Source of the DNA: Microbacterium sp.
GTDB taxonomy: Bacteria > Actinomycetota > Actinomycetes > Actinomycetales > Microbacteriaceae
DNA length: 50,397 bases
Reading direction: 5' to 3'
Assembly (NCBI RefSeq): GCF_026393345.1
Contig: NZ_JAPLAI010000067.1
Span: 1 to 50,397 of the forward strand
The notes beneath the pieces are model-generated. The model searched no databases. It was not told the DNA's origin and was given only the letters and a program-made list of their open reading frames with translations. Position 1 is the stretch's first letter. Each line of letters starts with the position of its first letter. Made by a program: the position numbers and the translations under genes. Of the stretch, positions 45,497-50,397 are shown piece by piece.

Positions 45497-46720
45497 GTGG
45501 ATACCACCCTGACCCGCTCCCAGTACGTCCGCTGGCGCTCGGCGATCTTCGCGATCTTCCTGACGAGCGGGCTCAGCATCGCCACCTGGGCCTCCCGCGT
45601 GCCCGCGATCAAGGATGCACTCGACATCAACCGGTCCGAGATCGGCGTGCTGCTGCTCATCGGCGGCATCGCCTCGATCCTCGGCCTGTCGGTCAGCTCC
45701 CTCGTGCTCGCCCGGCTCGGCGCCCGCCGCGGCATGCTCGTGATGATGATCACGTTCGCGATCGGCATCGCGCTCATCGGCATCGGCACGGACCTGCTCG
45801 GGTCGCTGCCGCTCGTGCTCCTCGGCCTCGTCCTCTGGGGCTTCGGCAACGGCTGCCTCGACGTCATGATGAACGTGGAGGGCGCGGCGATCGAGGCGCA
45901 GTCGGGGAAGACGATCCTGCCGCTGTTCCACGCCTTCTTCAGCTTCGGCACGGTCCTGGGTGCGGGCCTCGGCGTCGTGCTCATCTCGGCCGGACTCTCG
46001 GTCGTCACCCACCTCGTGATCGTCGCCGCCGTCATGGCCGTGGTCGCCGTGGTCGCCGTCGCTCACGTCCCGGTGCGGGAGGCCGCTCAGGATGAGCCGG
46101 TCGCCCATGCCGGCTGGCGTGAACGCTTGTCGGTCGCCCTGTCGGCCTGGAAAGAGCCTCGCACCTACGCCCTCGGCGTCGTCATGCTGGGGATGGCATT
46201 CGCCGAAGGCGGTGCCAACGACTGGCTCGCTCTCGGTGTGGTCGAGGGTCACGCCGCCCCGGAGGAGCTCGGCGCGCTCGGCCTCACCGTGTTCTCGGTC
46301 GCGATGACGGTGGTCCGCGTCTTTGGCGGGCCGCTCGTCGACCGCTTCGGGCGCGTCGCGGTGCTGCGCGTGCTGTCGGTCGCCGCGACCGCCGGCATCC
46401 TGTTGTTCATCCTCGCCCCGACCCTTCCGCTCGTCTGCGTCGGCGCGGCGCTGTGGGGCATCGGCGCATCGCTCGGCTTCCCCCTCGGCATGTCGGCTGC
46501 CGGCGACGACCCGGCCCGAGCCGCTGCGCGCGTCAGCGCCGCCGCAACCATCGGCTACGTCGCCTTCCTCGCCGGCCCTCCGATCCTCGGGCTCATCAGC
46601 GAGCACATCGGCCTGCTGAACACGCTGTTCATCGTCGTCGCGCTGGTCGCCGCATCCGGGTTCTTCTCCGCCGCCGCACGCCCGCTGCCCGGCACGACCG
46701 TCGGCAGCGGCCACCACTGA
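45497..46720 (+). CDS. MFS transporter (YbjJ-like)
   Basis: A 407-residue protein with 12 predicted helices. The loop between TM2 and TM3 has LARLGARRGMLV, a relaxed form of the MFS motif. The N-terminal ATWASRVPAIKDALDINRSEIGVLLL resembles E. coli YbjJ-type proteins, whose substrates are unknown. The N-terminus is short and cytoplasmic. Control by the divergent LacI regulator suggests a sugar or related substrate, but this is inference. GTG start at 45497. Confidence 0.88.
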   Translation: MDTTLTRSQYVRWRSAIFAIFLTSGLSIATWASRVPAIKDALDINRSEIGVLLLIGGIASILGLSVSSLVLARLGARRGMLVMMITFAIGIALIGIGTDLLGSLPLVLLGLVLWGFGNGCLDVMMNVEGAAIEAQSGKTILPLFHAFFSFGTVLGAGLGVVLISAGLSVVTHLVIVAAVMAVVAVVAVAHVPVREAAQDEPVAHAGWRERLSVALSAWKEPRTYALGVVMLGMAFAEGGANDWLALGVVEGHAAPEELGALGLTVFSVAMTVVRVFGGPLVDRFGRVAVLRVLSVAATAGILLFILAPTLPLVCVGAALWGIGASLGFPLGMSAAGDDPARAAARVSAAATIGYVAFLAGPPILGLISEHIGLLNTLFIVVALVAASGFFSAAARPLPGTTVGSGHH

Positions 46721-46739
46721 GCGGCGCCCCCGGCGCGGG

Positions 46740-46745
46740 TAGGCT
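46740..46745 (+). promoter_or_regulatory. Leaderless-type -10 box of nucS
   Basis: TAGGCT, then 6 bases, then the GTG at 46752. Confidence 0.6.
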
Positions 46746-46751
46746 CGACGA

Positions 46752-47447
46752 GTGCGTCTTGTCATTGCCCGTTGCTCCGTCGATTACACCGGTCGACTCA
46801 CCGCGCACCTCCCCCTCGCGACACGACTCCTGGTACACAAGGCCGACGGCAGCCTGCTCGTCCACTCCGACGGCGGTTCGTACAAGCCGCTGAACTGGAT
46901 GAGCCCGCCCTGCCGCCTCGAGGTGCAGCAGCCGGACGAGGATGCGGCGAGCATCGGCGTCATCGAGCAATGGCGGGTGACGCACACGAAGACCGGTGAC
47001 GCACTGCTCGTCCACCTGCACGAGATCCTGCACGACTCGGCCCACGAACTCGGCGTCGACCCGGGTCTCGTGAAGGACGGTGTCGAAGCCGACCTGCAGC
47101 GGCTGCTCGCCGGGCAGGTGGAGCTCATCGGCGACGGCCTGAGCCTGGTGCGCCGCGAGTTCCCCACCGCGATCGGCCCGGTCGACCTGTTGCTGCGCGA
47201 CCCGGCCGGCGGCACGATCGCCGTCGAGGTGAAGCGCCGCGGCGACATCGACGGCGTAGAGCAGTTGACCCGCTACCTCGAGCTGCTCGGTCGCGACCCG
47301 CACCTGGCGCCGGTGCGCGGGGTGTTCGCCGCGCAGGAGATCAAGCCGCAGGCGAAGGTGCTGGCCACCGACCGCGGCATCCGGTGCGTCACGCTCGACT
47401 ACGACGACATGAAGGGCACCGCCTCGGGCGCACCGCGGCTGTTCTGA
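46752..47447 (+). CDS. nucS: Mismatch-specific endonuclease NucS/EndoMS
   Basis: A 231-residue DNA repair nuclease. In actinobacteria, which lack MutS/MutL, NucS cuts DNA at mismatches. The N-terminal DNA-binding part opens [16 protein letters not shown]; the C-terminal RecB-like nuclease domain has the catalytic D and ExK in [21 protein letters not shown], with a following [10 protein letters not shown]. The end, [10 protein letters not shown], resembles the clamp-binding tail of the family. Length is normal. Confidence 0.95.
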   Translation: MRLVIARCSVDYTGRLTAHLPLATRLLVHKADGSLLVHSDGGSYKPLNWMSPPCRLEVQQPDEDAASIGVIEQWRVTHTKTGDALLVHLHEILHDSAHELGVDPGLVKDGVEADLQRLLAGQVELIGDGLSLVRREFPTAIGPVDLLLRDPAGGTIAVEVKRRGDIDGVEQLTRYLELLGRDPHLAPVRGVFAAQEIKPQAKVLATDRGIRCVTLDYDDMKGTASGAPRLF

Positions 47448-47454
47448 CTCGCGA

Positions 47455-47460
47455 TACCGT
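47455..47460 (+). promoter_or_regulatory. Leaderless-type -10 box of the HAD gene
   Basis: TACCGT, then 6 bases, then the GTG at 47467. Confidence 0.5.
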
Positions 47461-47466
47461 GGAGCA

Positions 47467-48147
47467 GTGACCCTCCGCTCCCCCTTCTCCTGCATCCTCT
47501 GGGACGTGGACGGCACTCTCGTCGACGCCTCCGACGGAATCCTCCGCCGCCTCACCATCACACTCGGCCACTACGGCCTGCCGGCACCGACCCGCGCCGA
47601 GCTGGTGCACTGGATCGGCCCGCCGATGCACGAGTCGTTCCAGCGGCAGGCGGGGATGACCCCGGAGCAGGCGACCGAGGCGGTGGCCTTCTACCGCGTG
47701 CTGGGGAAGGCCGACGGGTACACCACCGACGTGAAGATGTACCCGGGCCTCGCACAGCTGGTGGCCGACCTCGATGCGGCGGGGGTGCCGCAGGGCACCG
47801 CGAGCTCGAAGCCGGAGATCCAGGTGACGGCCCTGATGGAGCATTTCGGCCTCGCCGAGCACCTCACCGCCATTACTGGCGCGACCATGGACGAGAAGAC
47901 GCTGGCGAACAAGGCCGACATCGTCGCCGAAGCGCTGCGCCGGCTCGAAGCTGCCGGCGTCGATGTGTCCCGGCCGGTGCTCATCGGCGACCGTCACCAT
48001 GACGTGGACGGCGGCGCCGCGAACGACGTGCCCGTCATCTTCGTGCGCTGGGGGTTCAGCTGGCCCTACGAGGCCGACGGGGCGCAGGCCGCGGTCGACG
48101 ACGTCGACCAGCTGCGCGCGCTCCTCCTCGTCGACGACCCCGCCTGA
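47467..48147 (+). CDS. HAD-family hydrolase (phosphoglycolate phosphatase-like)
   Basis: A 226-residue hydrolase. Motif I is WDVDGTLVD near residue 14, with the nucleophile Asp and the second Asp two residues on; a helical cap (about 20-90) follows; motif II (TASSKP) and the terminal GDRHHDVDGGAAND give motifs III and IV. Similar proteins include Gph- and 5'-nucleotidase-type phosphatases, so the substrate cannot be named. GTG start at 47467, 19 bases after nucS. Confidence 0.87.
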   Translation: MTLRSPFSCILWDVDGTLVDASDGILRRLTITLGHYGLPAPTRAELVHWIGPPMHESFQRQAGMTPEQATEAVAFYRVLGKADGYTTDVKMYPGLAQLVADLDAAGVPQGTASSKPEIQVTALMEHFGLAEHLTAITGATMDEKTLANKADIVAEALRRLEAAGVDVSRPVLIGDRHHDVDGGAANDVPVIFVRWGFSWPYEADGAQAAVDDVDQLRALLLVDDPA

Positions 48148-48174
48148 CCCACGATCGCGGAAAACACCCGTCGC

Positions 48175-48180
48175 TAGGGT
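48175..48180 (+). promoter_or_regulatory. Leaderless-type -10 box of the DUF2156 gene
   Basis: TAGGGT, then 7 bases, then the ATG at 48188. Confidence 0.5.
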
Positions 48181-48187
48181 GAAGCCC

Positions 48188-50278
48188 ATGACGGATGCCG
48201 TGCGCCCGCGCCCCACCACGCGCCCGACCGCGCTCGCCGTGATCCGACGCATCCCGGCGACGCTGTCGCTCGTCGCACTCCTGCTCGTGGTCGGCGTCGT
48301 CACGACCGCGCTGTGGTCGCCGTTCGATCAGAACCCGCTGTGGGACATCCTCGCCTACGGCCTGCCGGCCTTCGATGCGGGGCGCTGGTGGACGCCGATC
48401 ACCGGGACGTTCCTCGCCGCGAAGCCGTGGATCTACCCCATCGTCGTCGCGGGATTCTGGGGGATGGCCTACCTGGAATACCGCCGCGGCACCCGCGTCG
48501 CGCTGGCGTACTACGCCGTCGGGCAGCTGTTCGCGGTGCTGGCCGCGGCGCTCGGCGTGTGGCTGCTGTCGATGACCGGCTGGCCGTGGGCCGTCGCACA
48601 GGCGGCGATGCTGGACGTCGGCCCCTCCGGCGGGGCGATGGCGTGCATCGCGGCGGCGATCACCCTGTTCGCGCAGCCCTGGCGGGTGCGCGGATGGCTG
48701 GTGCTGCTGGCCTTCGTCACCGTCATGATGGTGTTCTGGGGGAACCTCGACGACATCGAGCACCTTCTCGCCGTCCTCCTCGTCCTCTTCGTCGACCGGT
48801 CGCTGCGCATCCAGCGCACCACCGTGCGTGAGCAGCGCCTCGTCGCCTTCATCGTCCTGGTGACCCTGGGCGTGATGGAGGTCATCGTGCTGCTCGTGCC
48901 CACCGATGGCCCCTTCGGGTCGTCCGCCCCCGTCTCCGGGTCGTTCTGGGACGTCGCGATCGACGTCGCCGTGATCGCCCTGCTCGCCCACGGCCTGCGG
49001 GGCGGTCGCCGGTGGGCCTGGGTGCTCGCCGTGGTGCTCACGGCGCTGAACATCACGGCGTTCGTCACCCTCATCGTGCTGATGAACACCCTCGGCGTCG
49101 CCGCGATCGAGGATGGCATCGACGGCGACGTCTCGCTGACCCTCGCGACGAGCGCCCTGTGGGTTCCGTTGCTGGTCTATCTGATCTGGGTGCGGCGGGC
49201 GTTCCGCGCCCATCGGGGTGCCGCGCTCGGCACCGCGCCCGAGCCCACCCGCGACGAGGTGCGCGAGCTGCTCCGCCGGCACGGCGGCGGCACGCTGTCG
49301 TGGATGACCACGTGGGACGGCCTCCGGTACGCGCGCACCGGAGCGGGGATCGTGGCGTATGCCCGGCGGTCCGGCGTCGCGCTGGCCCTGGCCGACCCGC
49401 TCGGACCCGAGGGGACCCGTGCGGAGTCGGTGCAGGCATTCATCGCGGACGCCGAGCGTGCGGGACTCGTCCCCTGCTTCTTCAGCGCGGGTGAGACGAC
49501 CCGGGATGCGGTGCCGGAGAGCTGGCGCAGCCTCATCGTCGCGGACGACACCATCGTGGACCTCCCGGGCCTGCAGTTCACCGGCAAGGCGTGGGCCAGC
49601 ATCCGCACCTCCCTCAACCGTGCCGAGCGGGAGGGCGAGACGTTCCTGCTCACGCACCTGCGCGATGTCAGCTGGGGCGTGCGTGCGCAGCTGCGCACCA
49701 TCTCGGAGGGCTGGGTCGGGGACAAGGGGCTACCCGAGATGGGGTTCACCCTCGGGACGCTCGCTGAGGCCGACGACCCCGCGGTGCGCGTCGCGGTCGC
49801 CCTCGCCCCCAACGGCGACGTCGACGGGTTCCTGTCGTGGTTGCCGGTCTACGGCGAGGCCGGCACCGTTCGCGGGTGGACGCTGGATCTCATGCGCCGT
49901 CGCGACGGCGGCTTCCCGCCGGTGATGGAGTACCTCATCGGGTCATCGGCGAAGGCGTTCTCGGAGGAAGGGGCCGAGATCATGTCGCTCTCGGGGGCCC
50001 CGCTCACCCACGAATATCCGGCGGACGCCGGCGTCATCGCCGGGCTGAGCGGCAAGCTCGCCGAGGCGCTCGAACCGGTCTACGGGTTCCGGTCTCTCCA
50101 CCGGTTCAAGGAGAAGTTCCACCCGCGGTACGAGACCATGTACCTCCTGTACCGCGACGAGAGCGACCTCACCCGCATCGGGCTCGCGCTGACCCGGGCG
50201 TTCCTTCCCACCGCGACGCTCGGCCAGCTGGCCGGCGCGGGGCTGGAGCTCGTCCGCGGCGGCGGCTCGCCGGACTGA
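48188..50278 (+). CDS. Rhomboid-like membrane protein fused to a DUF2156 (MprF-type) domain
   Basis: A 696-residue protein. The N-terminal half (about 20-370) has around ten helices; its first part, with GPSGGAMACIAAAI, resembles rhomboid-like membrane domains (GxSGxxxA pattern), although a full Ser-His dyad is not clear. The C-terminal half (about 375-690) is a DUF2156 domain, the GNAT-like fold of lysyl-phosphatidylglycerol synthases, with the segment TLDLMRRRDGGFPPVMEYLIG near 570. Transfer of an amino acid to a lipid is possible; the substrate is not evident. ATG 48188 has a -10 box 7 bases upstream. Confidence 0.87.
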   Translation: MTDAVRPRPTTRPTALAVIRRIPATLSLVALLLVVGVVTTALWSPFDQNPLWDILAYGLPAFDAGRWWTPITGTFLAAKPWIYPIVVAGFWGMAYLEYRRGTRVALAYYAVGQLFAVLAAALGVWLLSMTGWPWAVAQAAMLDVGPSGGAMACIAAAITLFAQPWRVRGWLVLLAFVTVMMVFWGNLDDIEHLLAVLLVLFVDRSLRIQRTTVREQRLVAFIVLVTLGVMEVIVLLVPTDGPFGSSAPVSGSFWDVAIDVAVIALLAHGLRGGRRWAWVLAVVLTALNITAFVTLIVLMNTLGVAAIEDGIDGDVSLTLATSALWVPLLVYLIWVRRAFRAHRGAALGTAPEPTRDEVRELLRRHGGGTLSWMTTWDGLRYARTGAGIVAYARRSGVALALADPLGPEGTRAESVQAFIADAERAGLVPCFFSAGETTRDAVPESWRSLIVADDTIVDLPGLQFTGKAWASIRTSLNRAEREGETFLLTHLRDVSWGVRAQLRTISEGWVGDKGLPEMGFTLGTLAEADDPAVRVAVALAPNGDVDGFLSWLPVYGEAGTVRGWTLDLMRRRDGGFPPVMEYLIGSSAKAFSEEGAEIMSLSGAPLTHEYPADAGVIAGLSGKLAEALEPVYGFRSLHRFKEKFHPRYETMYLLYRDESDLTRIGLALTRAFLPTATLGQLAGAGLELVRGGGSPD

Positions 50279-50288
50279 CCCGGGCGCG

Positions 50289-50323
50289 ACGAAGGGCCGG
50301 GACGAAGCGTCCCGGCCCTTCGT
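50289..50323. terminator. Strong bidirectional hairpin terminator
   Basis: ACGAAGGGCCGGGACG (50289-50304) pairs perfectly with 50308-50323 around a 3-base loop. It lies between the convergent DUF2156 and cold-shock genes. No T-run follows on either strand, as is common in actinobacteria. Confidence 0.85.
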
Positions 50324-50334
50324 GTGAGGAGGCT

Positions 50335-50397
50335 TTAGAGCGGGCGAATGCTCGCGGCCTGCAGACCCTTGGGGCCCTGCTCGACCTCGAACTCCAC
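50335..50397 (-). CDS. Cold-shock protein, C-terminal fragment
   Basis: The last 20 residues and stop of a cold-shock-domain protein, reading VEFEVEQGPKGLQAASIRPL, the standard end of Csp proteins. The rest is beyond the window edge. These small proteins bind single-stranded RNA or DNA and act as RNA chaperones. Reads leftward toward the hairpin terminator at 50289. Confidence 0.9.
   Translation of the reverse strand: MEFEVEQGPKGLQAASIRPL

Overview
The window is high-GC actinobacterial DNA. Gene order and protein style (purL, purA, argG, an mrp antiporter operon, nucS, a DUF2156 protein, many GTG starts, many leaderless-looking promoters) fit Microbacteriaceae, most likely Microbacterium. 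That placement is inferred from the proteins and was not checked by a search.

Left part, about 1-19,900: an accessory block of about 21 genes, all on the minus strand. Read 5' to 3' it starts with a CmtR-type Cd/Pb sensor (19881) and a P1B heavy-metal ATPase. A small membrane protein, a DsbA-like thiol oxidoreductase, a flavin monooxygenase-like enzyme, a CDF metal exporter, CopC, prolipoprotein signal peptidase (LspA), a small membrane protein, a TlpA/ResA lipoprotein, CcdA, ResB, a zinc-ribbon protein, a CtaG protein, apolipoprotein N-acyltransferase (Lnt), two M23 peptidases, CcsB, DUF3105, DUF305 and a CopD-CtaG fusion follow. Most neighbours overlap by 4 bases or nearly touch. The block combines metal export with the machinery for cytochrome c maturation, lipoprotein processing and copper handling outside the membrane, yet no cytochrome c (CXXCH) or oxidase subunit is present. 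It ends at an IS3-family element (1-140) whose terminal TGA serves as the stop codon of a CopD-CtaG gene that looks cut short.

Middle part, about 20,400-37,000: chromosomal housekeeping. It holds a DksA/TraR zinc-finger protein divergent from purL, two tandem related coiled-coil proteins, a YtrA-type GntR regulator with an ABC exporter whose ATPase gene has an in-frame amber codon, chorismate mutase, an AI-2E family permease, a beta-propeller lactonase-like protein with purA, a DUF1684 protein, argG, and a TetR / degenerate ABC-ATPase / YhgE-Pip operon.

Right part, about 37,000-50,397: a secreted transglycosylase-like protein behind a long leader, the Mrp Na+/H+ antiporter operon (A with fused B, then C to G), a LacI regulator divergent from an MFS transporter across two identical operators, nucS, a HAD hydrolase, a rhomboid-like/DUF2156 membrane protein, a strong hairpin terminator and the end of a cold-shock protein gene.

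Two patterns run through the chromosomal part. First, about twelve genes have a TANNNT box 6 or 7 bases before an ATG/GTG start, as expected for leaderless mRNAs. Second, four long inverted repeats, each with its own sequence, sit 3-39 bases after stop codons (27094, 32043, 33651, 36981) and share a design with partly duplicated arm motifs.
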